Shown: positions 33,997-43,605, counted from the stretch's first letter. The stretch: 64,000 bases of DNA from an uncultured Chitinophagaceae bacterium (GCA_934502905.1 CAKSVK010000003.1:1-64000), one strand, 5' to 3'. Program-made: numbers and translations. Notes: a model not told the origin generated them from the sequence alone.

Positions 33997-35802
33997 TTAA
34001 CTGATATGATCCGTGTTGTTATAAATCCTGTTAATGGCATCCTTGCATTTCTCCATGATCACCTTGCGCCGGAGGCTCAACTTGGGGGTTACTTCTCCTG
34101 TCTCCACCGTCCATTCCTGTGGCAGCAGCTCAAACTTCTTCACTTGCTCTACATGGTTGAACAAAGCATTGAACCCGTCTATGATCTCCTTATAAAAAGC
34201 GATTACTTTCGGATCCTCGATTATCTTTTTATTATCTGTGGTATTGATGCCATTGGCCTCGCACCATGGCTTGAGGTTGGCAAAGGAAGGCACGATCAAT
34301 GCGCTTACAAATTTCTGGTCAGCGCCTACCACCATCACCTGTTCAATAAATCTTGACTCTTTTAACCTGTTTTCAATAGCCGAAGGTGCTACATATTTCC
34401 CACCACTGGTTTTAAACAGCTCTTTCTTCCTGTCGGTGATACGTAAAAAAGTATTGTCCTCAAACACACCGATATCTCCTGTATGCAACCACCCGTCAAT
34501 AACAGCTTCTGCTGTCAGGTCGGGGCGTTTATAATAACCCATCATTACCGATGGTCCCTTCACGCATATCTCTCCATCTTCCATCAGCTTCACTTCCACC
34601 CCTTTTATAGGGGGGCCTACCGTCCCCAGCTTCATCATTCCTTTGGTCATCCGGTTCACAGATATCACCGGGGAATTCTCTGTTGGTCCGTATCCCTCAT
34701 ACAAGGGGATTTGTGCGGCATTGAATATGCGCAGTAATCTTTCCTGGCAGGCGGCCCCACCTGTTATAATATACTTGATATTTCCCCCCAGCGCTTCCCG
34801 CCATTTGTTGAAGATGAGCTTGTTGGCCAGGGAGAGTTGAATGTTATAGAGAAATCCTCCGCTTTTCAGGTTATCGTATTTCTTGCCAAGATTAACGGCC
34901 CAGAAAAACAATTGTTTTTTAATACCGGTCAATGCCGCGCCTTTTGCCATGATCCTTTCATATACTTTCTCCAGCAGCCGGGGGACGGTAGCAAAAACAT
35001 CCGGCTTCACTTCTTGCAGGTTGGCCCCGATGGTTTCCAGGCTTTCTGCATAGTATATACCGATGCCGCTGAACAGGTAAATATAGCTGATGGTTTTTTC
35101 GAAGATATGGTTCAGCGGTAAAAAGCTTAAGGCCTTACCCTGCGGGTTATCAAGAAAAGGAAAGCTCTCTTTGGCAAAGAGCGCATTCTGAACAATATTA
35201 TTATGACTAAGCATTACTCCTTTAGGAGTGCCTGTGGTACCCGAAGTATAGATGATGGTTGCCAGGTCCTGCCGGCCGATCCGCTGCTTTATTGTTTCTA
35301 CATCAGCCAGTCCTTCTTCTGTGGACATATTCAGCACTTCCGACCAGTGGCGGGCACCTTCTATTTTATTAAAAGAAAAAATATCTATCAGCGAAGGTAC
35401 TTTCGGCTGCACCCCTTTGATTTTTTCAAACAGGTCCTGGCTGCTGACAAATACATATTTCACGCCGGCATCATTAAAGATAAACTCAATCTCCAGCGGA
35501 TTGGTGGTTGGATAAACAGGTACCAGAATGGCGCCGCTTTGCTGTACCGCCAGGTCCGTGATCAGCCATTCGGGACGGTTATTGGAGATGATGGCTATCT
35601 TATCTCTGCCTTCTATAGACATATCGTTTTCCGATACTCCCAGGGAGCGTAGCCCGGCAGCCAGCTGTAAAGACGTTTTTTTCACCTCCTCTGTACTGTA
35701 GGTACGCCATTGTCCGTTCTCCTTTGCGGCCAGCATATCTCCCTTGGGAAACTTGGTCAACTGGAGTTCAATACAGTCAAATAGTCTGTGGGGTTGAGTC
35801 AT
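33997..35802 (-). CDS. Long-chain fatty acid-CoA ligase
   Basis: 601-residue AMP-forming synthetase. Motifs are IIYTSGTTGTPKGVMLSHNN (phosphate loop), FLPLNHIFEKTISYIYLFSGIGIYYAES, the adenine-binding YEGYGPTENSPVI, LHTGDIGVFEDNTFLRITDRKKELFKTSGGKYVAPSAIENRL. The last matches the long-chain FadD/ACSL group of Bacteroidota. It activates fatty acids to acyl-CoA at the membrane for beta-oxidation or lipid synthesis. It is leftward and 66 bp from the upstream TPR gene on the same strand. Confidence 0.94.
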   Translation of the reverse strand: MTQPHRLFDCIELQLTKFPKGDMLAAKENGQWRTYSTEEVKKTSLQLAAGLRSLGVSENDMSIEGRDKIAIISNNRPEWLITDLAVQQSGAILVPVYPTTNPLEIEFIFNDAGVKYVFVSSQDLFEKIKGVQPKVPSLIDIFSFNKIEGARHWSEVLNMSTEEGLADVETIKQRIGRQDLATIIYTSGTTGTPKGVMLSHNNIVQNALFAKESFPFLDNPQGKALSFLPLNHIFEKTISYIYLFSGIGIYYAESLETIGANLQEVKPDVFATVPRLLEKVYERIMAKGAALTGIKKQLFFWAVNLGKKYDNLKSGGFLYNIQLSLANKLIFNKWREALGGNIKYIITGGAACQERLLRIFNAAQIPLYEGYGPTENSPVISVNRMTKGMMKLGTVGPPIKGVEVKLMEDGEICVKGPSVMMGYYKRPDLTAEAVIDGWLHTGDIGVFEDNTFLRITDRKKELFKTSGGKYVAPSAIENRLKESRFIEQVMVVGADQKFVSALIVPSFANLKPWCEANGINTTDNKKIIEDPKVIAFYKEIIDGFNALFNHVEQVKKFELLPQEWTVETGEVTPKLSLRRKVIMEKCKDAINRIYNNTDHIS

Positions 35803-35868
35803 AGCGATCGTTATTAATTAGTAGCTGCCTTAAATTAGGCCAAAAATCGGTCACAGAAAAGAGAATAA

Positions 35869-36876
35869 CTATTTATTTTGATAATATTGATCTTTAGGTA
35901 ATTTAAATACCCTGCCTCTCTGGAAATAATTAAATTGATCGTAAGCTTCTTTATTGTTGGCAACCCATTCCTGGTATGCTGTGGGGTTGGAGCCGGAAGA
36001 GAAGATCCATTCGTTATAAGCGGTAAACATGCCGGATTCCAGGAGCTGCTTCTGATAGTCGAATAACCTGAAAGGAAATGTGGCTGCGTAGTTTTTAAAC
36101 CAATATTCAAGGAATCCCTTCCTTATTTCTACCAGCTTTTCGGTGGAAAGGGCTTCTGTTATGCCCCGGGACTGGCTGTTCATGGCTGTAAGAAATGCTT
36201 TCTCAAAAGCGGTCTGTTTTTTATCATTAAATCCCTTCAGCAGATCCGGCGACAAAAACAGCTTCTGGTATCCCTCTGTGAGTATATTCTTTATTTCTGC
36301 GGTACGCATTGTATAACTTTCCAGGTTTACGAAAACCTCCCCGTATATAAGGCTCCATACTTTATCCGTGGTAAAATAGTAATAACGTGCCGCATTGTAA
36401 TAGTTGCCGGAATAATTAGGGTCTGCCTGTATTCCCTTTTGCCATTCGTAGATAGCGTTCAGATCTTTTTTCTGCCATAACAGCTCCCCGTACTCGCTGT
36501 ATAAGACGCCGCTTAAAGGGAACTTTTTCAGTCCTTTTGTATATACTTTCGTTCCGTTTTTGATGTCTTCTATCGCCCGGTAAACAGTTCCGGCTATCTG
36601 AAAGCTCTGTACATCGGCTTCGTTGCCATCCACAACCGGTTTGATGGTTTCCAGCGCTTTTGCAAAATCTTTCTGCAGGTAATAGGTATAAGCAATGTCT
36701 TTCAGCAGATCAATATTACCGGGTTGTGCCTGCAGTGCCCGGTTGAACATGAACAGGGCATTCTTCCAGTCGCCGGTACGCATATATTCCCTGCCTTTTT
36801 GATGCACAGAATCTGCCTGAGCCAGTCCCTGCAGGAAGAAAGCAGTAAGCAGAAAAACAGTTGATACAAGCTTCAT
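35869..36876 (-). CDS. Exported TPR-repeat protein
   Basis: 335 residues with a signal peptide (MKLVSTVFLLTAFFLQGLAQA). Residues about 25-170 are TPR-like helices (KGREYMRTGDWKNALFMFNRALQAQPGNIDLLKDIAYTYYLQKDFAKALETIKPVVDG). The C-terminal half (LSTEKLVEIRKGFLEYWFKNYAATFPFRLFDYQKQLLESGMF) is a Bacteroidota-specific extension without known function. Upstream lies the OmpA-type gene's terminator. Probably periplasmic. Confidence 0.82.
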   Translation of the reverse strand: MKLVSTVFLLTAFFLQGLAQADSVHQKGREYMRTGDWKNALFMFNRALQAQPGNIDLLKDIAYTYYLQKDFAKALETIKPVVDGNEADVQSFQIAGTVYRAIEDIKNGTKVYTKGLKKFPLSGVLYSEYGELLWQKKDLNAIYEWQKGIQADPNYSGNYYNAARYYYFTTDKVWSLIYGEVFVNLESYTMRTAEIKNILTEGYQKLFLSPDLLKGFNDKKQTAFEKAFLTAMNSQSRGITEALSTEKLVEIRKGFLEYWFKNYAATFPFRLFDYQKQLLESGMFTAYNEWIFSSGSNPTAYQEWVANNKEAYDQFNYFQRGRVFKLPKDQYYQNK

Positions 36877-36927
36877 GGAGTAAAGTTAAGACAAGCAGGA
36901 TAAGGTGAAGGCAACTATGATAAAAAT

Positions 36928-36951
36928 AAAGCCATCCCTTGGGATGGCTTT
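36928..36951 (-). terminator. Intrinsic terminator downstream of the OmpA-type gene
   Basis: Perfect stem AAAGCCATCCC with GGGATGGCTTT (36928-36938, 36941-36951); on the minus strand it is followed by a T-rich run. It lies 21 bp after the stop of 36972-37838. Confidence 0.85.
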
Positions 36952-36971
36952 AAAAATTTAACAGAACAGAT

Positions 36972-37838
36972 TTATTGTTTAGGTTCCAGTAATTTAAAGA
37001 ACTGATCCAGTTGCGGTAAGATCACGATCCTGGTCCTGCGGTTGGTTGCCCTTCCGTTAGCATTATTGTTGTCCGCGATAGGAACATATTCTCCACGTCC
37101 GGCAGCAATTACTTTTGCAGGATCCAGCCCGTGTTGCTTTTGTAAAATGCGTACCACTGCGGTAGAGCGTTTAACACTCAGGTCCCAGTTGTCCAGTAAT
37201 ACACCTTTGCTGTATTTTACATTATCGGTGTGTCCTTCTACCATGAACTCTACATCAGACTGATTTTTCAGTACCTGCGCTACTTTACCCAATACTACCT
37301 TGGCATTTTCAGTTACTTCATAGCTGCCGCTTCTGAACAACAGTTTATCAGATATATCTATAAATACAACTCCTTTGTCAACTTTAATGTTGATGTCCTG
37401 GTCATCCAGGTTGCCGATTGCCCCTTTCAGGTTCATCACCAACGCCATATTCAACGAATCTTTACGGGCCAGTGAAGCCTGCAGATCCTGGATATAAGCA
37501 TCTTTAGCGCCTATATTTTCCAATGACTTTTTAATGCTTTCTGCCTGAGCGGAAGAAATAACAGACAGGTCTTCCAGCTGCTTAAGAGCTGTGGTATTGT
37601 TCTCTCTCAGGAAAGCAATTTGTTTGTTAAGGTCTTCGATTTCTTTTGCGTATGCAGCATTCTTTCTTGCATTTTCTGCTTTGTCGTCTTCACAAATTTT
37701 GAAATCCCCCTGCAGTTTGCCATGGGCCTGGTTGAGGGAATCTAATTTTGCCTGTGCAGCCTTAAACTTTTTGCTGCTCACACAGGAGAACAGAATGGTA
37801 GGGGCAAGAGCCAAGAGTAAAAAATACTTCACTTTCAT
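36972..37838 (-). CDS. OmpA-family outer membrane lipoprotein with coiled coil
   Basis: 288 residues. The signal ends with lipobox LFSCVSS (Cys19). Residues about 25-120 form a coiled coil (KAENARKNAAYAKEIEDLNKQIAFLREN), and residues 150-275 an OmpA peptidoglycan-binding domain (LLFRSGSYEVTENAKVVLGKVAQVL, VEGHTDN, NWDLSVKRSTAVVRIL, GRGEYVPIADNNNANGRATNRRTRIVILP). It links the outer membrane to the cell wall. Own terminator downstream. Confidence 0.93.
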   Translation of the reverse strand: MKVKYFLLLALAPTILFSCVSSKKFKAAQAKLDSLNQAHGKLQGDFKICEDDKAENARKNAAYAKEIEDLNKQIAFLRENNTTALKQLEDLSVISSAQAESIKKSLENIGAKDAYIQDLQASLARKDSLNMALVMNLKGAIGNLDDQDINIKVDKGVVFIDISDKLLFRSGSYEVTENAKVVLGKVAQVLKNQSDVEFMVEGHTDNVKYSKGVLLDNWDLSVKRSTAVVRILQKQHGLDPAKVIAAGRGEYVPIADNNNANGRATNRRTRIVILPQLDQFFKLLEPKQ

Positions 37839-37936
37839 TTGGAATTGTTTTAAGGAATATGGGGTAAAGATATAGCATTGATAATGATTAAACTACTAAT
37901 GTCTTTAAAAATTGTAGCAAACATCTCAATTTTAAT

Positions 37937-37970
37937 AAAAAAAGAGAAAGAACCGGGGTTCTCTCTCTTT
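37937..37970 (-). terminator. Terminator of the large Tyr/Gly-rich protein gene
   Basis: A 14-bp stem with one mismatch (AAAGAGAAAGAACC with GGTTCTCTCTCTTT) separated by GG, flanked by A-runs that give T-runs in the leftward direction. It lies 21 bp after the gene's stop. Confidence 0.75.
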
Positions 37971-37990
37971 AATGTATTTAAATTAGCCTG

Positions 37991-40345
37991 TTAGCCCCGT
38001 CCCGCCCTGCTTTCGCTGGATGATCTGCCGGATGAACGGACTGGTGAAGACCGCTCTGTCCGCTGTCCTGACCCTGACTGGATAGACCTTTGTACCGGTT
38101 GCTGTCTGGGGGAAGGCTGTACGGATCTTTGAGCGGGCTGACGGACTGCAGGAGAAGTAGTTCTTTCGCTGCTCCGCGGTGTGACCGTACGGGGTTGGAT
38201 ATTATTTTGTCGTTGTGCCGGTGCCGTTTCTGCAAATTGTCTCCGGGGGGTAGCATTACTGCGGTTCAATTCTGCATTTCGGCCGGAAGACTGCTGCCTG
38301 TTTATATTATTCCCATCCCGGCTGCTGCGGGTAGTACCTTCAGCAAAATTTCTGGTAGGCCGGGTGGTGTTTGTGTTGGATCCGTTCCTTACACTGCTAT
38401 TGCCGTTACGGGGTGACAGCCCACCCTGTGCATTCCTGTTGACTGTAGGTCTGGAACCGTTATTTCCAACGGTATTTCTTCCAGCCGGCCTGGTATTGGC
38501 GAACCTCCTTACAGGGGCGGAAGAGTTTCTCGTATACGTGCTCCTGTTATCCCTTGTCATCACCACTCCGCTCCTGCTGTTATAAATATTGTTGTTGCGG
38601 TAAATATTGACATTGTTTACGATAACGGTATTGCCGCGATAGTGGTTACCGTAATAACCGTGCCTGTATCCACCATAGTATGGTGTCCAGCAATAAGCAG
38701 GTGTGTATACTGAGGGTCCCCACCATCCATAACCCCAGCTCCTGTGATAAGGATACCACCCGGTATTGAACCATCCGTAGTTATAATTGAAGCCAAAACC
38801 CCAACCGGTCCAGGGGCTGTAGTGCATATTGAACCCCCATGTGAACGGACGGGCATAGTAGTGATTGCGGAACCAGGGACGGTAATAATGCCCGGTACCG
38901 TATATCACTGTGGGACCGTACACATAGGCATTCATGTACCCCGGCGTATATCCCATATATACATAATCAGGCGTAATATCATAGATATACACATACTTCA
39001 TGCCGTATACCGGGTACCTGGGAGGTATCAGGGAGACATTGTAGGGTCTGCTTACACTCACCGCCCAGGGACCCATCGGACTGTAAGACTGAAACCATAC
39101 ACCATTATCTACAACATAATATGCATTTCTCCATCTCAGCACCTGCCCCGATGTATTTATTGCGTAAGCCATATCTGTTCCGTCAATATCCTCAAATTGG
39201 GGATCTCCGTCATATTCCACATTTGCAGTAGCCGTTTTACGGTCTACCTTGGCTGTTTGCGGTACCTGCGCATCCAGCACGGCGTCTTGTGCAGCCGTTG
39301 TGCCTGCCACGCTGGACAACACATTGTCTTTAGGAGAGCCTTCCGGGATCTTAGCAAAATCCGCCGGAAGCTTATCGGAAGCGATATACTGCCATTTTCC
39401 GCTCAGGGAAGAAGAACGGTACCATCTGCCGGAAAGCAGCACATAGTACTGCTGACCGGTTACATCCATGAATATATCGTTGTCCGAGTTTTTGATGAAC
39501 AGCAGGTTTGTCTGCTGAACCGGCACAAAATCAGGCTCACCGTTTGACTGCAGTAATTCCGCCGGTTCTGTGCTCACAATGATATTGGATATTACATAAT
39601 CTTTTTCTTCTTGTTGCACATTATTTTCCTTATTGGACTGAACGATCTCGGCTTCTATTGCAGACAGCGAAGCAGGTACATTGGTAGTGATGGCATAGGG
39701 ACCTGTAGCCGCTTTTGCCATATACCAGTGTTTACCGCCATACAGGTAAAACTGCCCATTGGTTTTTATAATATTAAAAGGTGTATTTACTACGGTCTCT
39801 ACGTTCCATTGGCTGTTTTTCTGCAGCCTGGGAACACCATCTATTACCACCAGCAGAGATGGCTTGTCGGCATAAATGATCTTCGGTGGGTTGTTATTAT
39901 ACGATGCGGTCAGTTGCTGCTGATCCTGGTTTTGTTTCAACAACCCGTTTATATCTTTTTCAGGTAACGCGAGGTTCCATTTGCTCATGCCTTCTTTCAA
40001 TGCATTTTGCAAAAAAGAGGCACGTCCGGCATTGTCTTCATCCGGCAGCTTGATATTGGTGACATTGATCTCATCGAAAAAAACTTCCTTACCCTGGGAC
40101 CTGGCGTCCGCTGTGATCCAGATCATCCCGAAGACGGGGTCTGCTTTATCTTTTCCCGTAACAGATATTGCAGCATTTGCCTGCATGATGCCGTTATCAA
40201 ATGATTCCGGTTGCCATTGATATACCTTTATAAGGTCACCTTCGGTGGTTGTTACGGTTTTGGGCCATTCACTCTGCGACATGCCGTCGGGGGCGTATAC
40301 CATACTGGAAACCAACGCCAATATGAGGGTGTAAACAGCTTTCAT
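37991..40345 (-). CDS. Exported repeat protein with Gly/Tyr/Trp-rich core and basic low-complexity tail
   Basis: 784 residues, signal peptide to about residue 23. No known catalytic domain is recognised. I see three diverged units of about 70-80 residues (about 155-230, 265-345, 385-450), each with a hydrophobic strand, a W-Y/F pair and a G-P/K-W/Y turn: GGKHWYMAKAATGPY, LSGRWYRSSSLSGKWQY, NGVWFQSYSPMGPWAV. Residues 460-580 are rich in Tyr, Gly, Trp, His (YGWWGPSVYTPAYCWTPYYG). From about 590 the tail is Asn/Arg/Gln/Ser/Pro-rich and basic (QPAQRSVQPSPRQQPVQRS). Such sequences suggest an outer-surface adhesive or RNA/polyanion-binding role, which is speculation. Confidence 0.75.
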   Translation of the reverse strand: MKAVYTLILALVSSMVYAPDGMSQSEWPKTVTTTEGDLIKVYQWQPESFDNGIMQANAAISVTGKDKADPVFGMIWITADARSQGKEVFFDEINVTNIKLPDEDNAGRASFLQNALKEGMSKWNLALPEKDINGLLKQNQDQQQLTASYNNNPPKIIYADKPSLLVVIDGVPRLQKNSQWNVETVVNTPFNIIKTNGQFYLYGGKHWYMAKAATGPYAITTNVPASLSAIEAEIVQSNKENNVQQEEKDYVISNIIVSTEPAELLQSNGEPDFVPVQQTNLLFIKNSDNDIFMDVTGQQYYVLLSGRWYRSSSLSGKWQYIASDKLPADFAKIPEGSPKDNVLSSVAGTTAAQDAVLDAQVPQTAKVDRKTATANVEYDGDPQFEDIDGTDMAYAINTSGQVLRWRNAYYVVDNGVWFQSYSPMGPWAVSVSRPYNVSLIPPRYPVYGMKYVYIYDITPDYVYMGYTPGYMNAYVYGPTVIYGTGHYYRPWFRNHYYARPFTWGFNMHYSPWTGWGFGFNYNYGWFNTGWYPYHRSWGYGWWGPSVYTPAYCWTPYYGGYRHGYYGNHYRGNTVIVNNVNIYRNNNIYNSRSGVVMTRDNRSTYTRNSSAPVRRFANTRPAGRNTVGNNGSRPTVNRNAQGGLSPRNGNSSVRNGSNTNTTRPTRNFAEGTTRSSRDGNNINRQQSSGRNAELNRSNATPRRQFAETAPAQRQNNIQPRTVTPRSSERTTSPAVRQPAQRSVQPSPRQQPVQRSIQSGSGQRTERSSPVRSSGRSSSESRAGRG

Positions 40346-40540
40346 AATTGTAAATTTTAATGATACCTGTATGACTGTAATAACAGTCGTTCGTTTAAAC
40401 TTTAAATTAATAAAATACCCAACTTCCCGCTACCAATATATGTTAATGTTAAGCCATAAGTAGCTTTATTATCTTTTGCTATCGATTAGCAACGGAGTGG
40501 TGGGATAAAAGTTACAGTAGAGGTTGTTAAAGCGTGCAAC

Positions 40541-40603
40541 AGGGTTCCGAACCCTCGCAGCAGGTTTTGAAAAAATCAACGGGTTACCAGGGTTCGGAAC
40601 CCT
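40541..40603. repeat. Inverted pair of 15-bp near-palindromes
   Basis: AGGGTTCCGAACCCT at 40541-40555 is the reverse complement of 40589-40603; each is itself palindromic but for the centre. A third copy is at 45267-45281. Confidence 0.8.
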
Positions 40604-40636
40604 AAAAAGCCGGATTGCAGGCCAGGGGTCTTTATG

Positions 40637-40665
40637 TATCGGTTGGTGCGGACACCAGACCGATA
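40637..40665. repeat. GGTG-N4-CACC hairpin
   Basis: TATCGGT pairs with ACCGATA and GGTG with CACC around the loop CGGA, with a small asymmetric bulge. It shares the pattern CGGTnGGTG-N4-CACCnACCG with the hairpins at 62989 and 63190. Confidence 0.65.
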
Positions 40666-40802
40666 GGTTTTTCCCATCCGCCACGATTTTCTACTGGCCA
40701 GGTGTCTTCACGTGGCGACATGCAACCGGGCGACCGCAGCCCCGGCACATGTTGTTTATCGCTGATTTTTGATGAGAAGAGTTCTACCTTCCGCATCCCC
40801 TG

Positions 40803-42686
40803 TTATGTAATAGAATCAAACGGCTGCTCTTCTTCCTGCACTTCAAACTGCATGTCATTCAGCTTTTTGTACAGTCCGTTTTGCTGCATCAGCGTTGTAT
40901 GTGTTCCTTCTTCCACAATGGTACCGTGATCTATTACCACGATCTTATCCGCATTCCGGATGGTAGACAAACGGTGCGCAATGATAAAAGAAGTTCTCCC
41001 TTCCATCAGGTTATCCAGCGCCTCCTGCACCAGTTGCTCGCTTTCGCTGTCCAGCGAAGAGGTGGCTTCATCCAGCACCAGGATGGCCGGATCTTTGAGG
41101 ATAGCGCGGGCAATGGCTATGCGTTGCTTTTGTCCACCGCTAAGCTGGATGCCCCTTTCTCCTACCAGGGTATCATATTTTTCGGGAAAGCTGTTGATAA
41201 AGCCCGCAGCATTTGCCTTTTGGGCAGCTGCCACAATCTCTTCCTCGCCGGCGCCCGGTTTGCCGTAGGCGATATTTTCCCGTATGCTGCCGCCGAACAA
41301 TTGTACTTCCTGCGGCACCAGGGCCATCTGCATACGCAACTGTGTCAGCGGAAAACTGTCTGCACTTTTTTCGTCAAAATAGATATGTCCTTCCTGCGGA
41401 TGATAAAACTGTAGCAGCATACCGGCAATGGTTGATTTTCCCGCACCGCTGGGACCTACGATCGCTACGCTTTCGCCGCTTCTTACAGAAAGCGAAATCT
41501 GCTTCAATACCTGTATGTCCTTCCGGGAAGGATAGCTGAAGCTCACATTTTCAAAACGTACATTTCCCTGTATGCTGTAGTTAATATCTTTTTCTGTTTT
41601 AGTGAGAGCAACCGGCTCCCCTTCTCCCCGTAAGATATCTCTTACCGCCTTGGTGGCGCCCAGCGTTTTCTGCAGTTGACTGAACATATCGGCAAAGCCG
41701 GCAAAAGTGCCGCCGACAAACCCGGAGAATACCACGAACATCACGAGAGAGCCAAAGCTCAGCTCGCTGGTCTGGATCATCCTGGCCCCATACCATATCA
41801 CAAAGGCAACAGCGCCGAATACACTAAAGATCATAAAGGAAATAAAGGCGCCGCGGTAACGGGCGTTGGAAATGGACAGGTTAACAGATGCGCCGATACT
41901 TTTTACAAACCGGCCGATCTCCAGGAACTCGTTGGTAAAGGCTTTCACTACCGTAATTCCCTGGAAAGTTTCATTCACGATCGTACCGCTTTCCGCGAGC
42001 TGATCCTGCACCTTTGAAGCCAGCTTGCGGATACGTTTCCCGAAGATCACCGCCAGGATGGCGATCACCGGCACTACCGACAACATGACCAACGCGAGCT
42101 TGGCCTGGATCCAGAAAATAAATACCAGCCCTATCAACAAGGTAAAGATCCCTCTCAGAAATTCCGCCAGTGTAAAAGATACTGCTTCCTGTATCTGTGC
42201 CAGGTCCGATGCCAGGCGGTTGCTCAGGTCGCCTACCCTTCGTTCTGCATAAAAGGCCATCGGCATGATGAGCAACCTGGAATAGACATCCTTACGCATA
42301 TCCGCCAGCGATTTTTCCCCCACGTATGTCAGCAGGTATACCCGCATGTAAGAAAAAAATGTCTGCACGGTGAGCTGAAGAAAGATCAGCAGCAGCGTGG
42401 TATTGAGGCTCCAGTGTATGTCGTTCAGGTTGAACCCGAAGGCAGAAACACCGGCGCCGGGGCTAACGGAGGCAGCGTTGCCCGGGGCTGCCGCATCGAT
42501 CATTTTACCCAAAAACAAGGGAAACAAGCTGGTGGTAAAAGCAGATAAGGCTATAAAAACAAGGCTTGCAATAAAACGCCCCCGGTAAGGTTTGAGGTAT
42601 GAAAAAAGCACCAGCGCCTCCCGCAGGTTTTCCTTATTGATCTTTTCTTTGGGAGAACCTTTTCCTCCGTTGTCATTTCTTGCCAT
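40803..42686 (-). CDS. ABC exporter, fused membrane and ATPase domains (MsbA/multidrug type)
   Basis: 627 residues. The N-terminal six-helix exporter domain (about residues 25-330; RGRFIASLVFIALSAFTTSLFPLFLGKMIDAA) is followed by an ATPase domain with Walker A GPSGAGKSTI, Q-loop PQEVQLFGGSIRENI, signature LSGGQKQR, Walker B ILVLDEATSSLD and switch His IIAHRLST. Works as homodimer or heterodimer in the inner membrane exporting lipids or drugs; the substrate cannot be told. N-terminus is basic and hydrophilic (MARNDNGGKGSPKEKINKEN). Confidence 0.94.
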   Translation of the reverse strand: MARNDNGGKGSPKEKINKENLREALVLFSYLKPYRGRFIASLVFIALSAFTTSLFPLFLGKMIDAAAPGNAASVSPGAGVSAFGFNLNDIHWSLNTTLLLIFLQLTVQTFFSYMRVYLLTYVGEKSLADMRKDVYSRLLIMPMAFYAERRVGDLSNRLASDLAQIQEAVSFTLAEFLRGIFTLLIGLVFIFWIQAKLALVMLSVVPVIAILAVIFGKRIRKLASKVQDQLAESGTIVNETFQGITVVKAFTNEFLEIGRFVKSIGASVNLSISNARYRGAFISFMIFSVFGAVAFVIWYGARMIQTSELSFGSLVMFVVFSGFVGGTFAGFADMFSQLQKTLGATKAVRDILRGEGEPVALTKTEKDINYSIQGNVRFENVSFSYPSRKDIQVLKQISLSVRSGESVAIVGPSGAGKSTIAGMLLQFYHPQEGHIYFDEKSADSFPLTQLRMQMALVPQEVQLFGGSIRENIAYGKPGAGEEEIVAAAQKANAAGFINSFPEKYDTLVGERGIQLSGGQKQRIAIARAILKDPAILVLDEATSSLDSESEQLVQEALDNLMEGRTSFIIAHRLSTIRNADKIVVIDHGTIVEEGTHTTLMQQNGLYKKLNDMQFEVQEEEQPFDSIT

Positions 42687-42763
42687 ACTTAAATTATGAA
42701 GTTACAAACTGCCGGTAAAAGGATGCAGTAAAGGTGCAGGACTCTGGCACCGAACCATAACAT

Positions 42764-43279
42764 TTATTGATACAGCTCCAGCAGGCCGTCCGGTAAAACT
42801 ACATGTACTTTTTTCTGCTTATTGTCTATTTTTCGCAAGGTTGCGTCGTGCAAAGGTATCAAAGCTTCGTTGCCGTTTATTATTACCTTACAAAGCAGTT
42901 GATGGGGTTGTTCTATCACCTCGGATATTTCTCCAACAGGGTTACCCTCGTTTATCAGCGTATATCCCAGCAACTGGATGGGAGCAGACTTCGAGACCAG
43001 CTTTTTGAAATCTTTTTCCAGCAGCCAGACCTCTTTTTGTATAAGCAGTGAAGCCTGTTCACGGGTGTGTATTCCCTCCAGTTTCACCAGCACATCTCGT
43101 TCGTTCCGGGCTTTGGCATATTCGATGAAGTAAGGGATCGGCTTATCTTTTTTTTCTTCTATAAACACAGCGGATACATCTTTGAGTCCCGTCTTTTTGC
43201 CAAGACTATGGGTAATGATCACCTCCCCCGCAACACCAAAAGCAGATACTATTTTCCCGATATTGAAATATTCGCTCAC
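42764..43279 (-). CDS. rimM: Ribosome maturation factor
   Basis: I choose the GTG at 43279, giving 171 residues beginning (M)SEYFNIGKIVSAFGVAGEVIITH, the usual RimM start; a TTG at 43306 adds nine residues. The N-terminal RimM fold (IGKIVxxFGVxGEV, FIEEKKDKPIPYFIEYAKARNERDVLVKLEGI) is followed by a PRC barrel (LLGYTLINEGNPVGEISEV, ALIPLHDATLRKIDNKQKKVHVVLPDGLLELY). It assists 30S maturation at the 16S 3' domain. The usual partners rpsP and trmD are not adjacent here. Confidence 0.92.
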   Translation of the reverse strand: MSEYFNIGKIVSAFGVAGEVIITHSLGKKTGLKDVSAVFIEEKKDKPIPYFIEYAKARNERDVLVKLEGIHTREQASLLIQKEVWLLEKDFKKLVSKSAPIQLLGYTLINEGNPVGEISEVIEQPHQLLCKVIINGNEALIPLHDATLRKIDNKQKKVHVVLPDGLLELYQ

Positions 43280-43378
43280 GATATAAACTTCGCTTTTGTC
43301 CTGCAATATATAGCTTTCCGGAGATTTAATGACCGGAAGCGGCGAGGCGCATATTTTCTTGCCCGGATATATTTTTAG

Positions 43379-43402
43379 CAGGCGGGTGGTGACACCCGCC
43401 TG
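43379..43402. repeat. Perfect GGGTG-GTGA-CACCC hairpin at the start of a repeat region
   Basis: A 10-bp perfect stem (43379-43388, 43393-43402) closes a GTGA tetraloop, which as RNA would be GNRA type. It belongs to the same family as 62989-63012 in design (xxGGTG-N4-CACCxx). It is about 100 bp upstream of rimM's start and opposite in position to lldD's end; it has no T-tract, so terminator function is doubtful. Confidence 0.75.
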
Positions 43403-43464
43403 TAGAACTGCCTGCCTGTGTTCCCACTGACCAGAAAATTTTTATAGTGAAACAATCCGAGGAA

Positions 43465-43605
43465 CCTGGCGCAGGTGTTCTGTCTGCAGCTCACTTGTGT
43501 AGCAAAATTCCGACCTGATTGTATCAGGGCACAACCGTTTTCCACCCGGACACAGTCCGGCAGAATTAAAAGGCAACAAGTCATCCTGCGGAAGGCTTGC
43601 GCCAG
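43465..43605 (+). repeat. Dispersed 140-bp repeat, copy X
   Basis: Same order of blocks as 45009-45149: CCTGGCGCA, TCACTTG, ACCTGAT-GTA-CAGGGCA, CAGTCCGGCAG-ATTAAAA, AACAAGTC-TCCT and CTTGC-CCA. Non-coding and ending 60 bp from the lldD-type stop. Confidence 0.75.

Larger units (their letters stand above)
40346..40802. other. Repeat-bearing non-coding gap
   Basis: About 455 bp without a credible gene. It has two inverted copies of the palindrome AGGGTTCCGAACCCT (40541-40555 and, as AGGGTTCGGAACCCT, 40589-40603) and a hairpin TATCGGTTGGTG-CGGA-CACC...ACCGATA (40637-40665) of the type seen at 62989. The promoter of 37991-40345 should lie near 40346-40420. Confidence 0.6.

Noticed and set aside
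33744-34004. 86-residue frame before the acyl-CoA ligase gene
   Set aside because: No domain or signal, overlaps the stop of a certain gene and other frames there are equally open.
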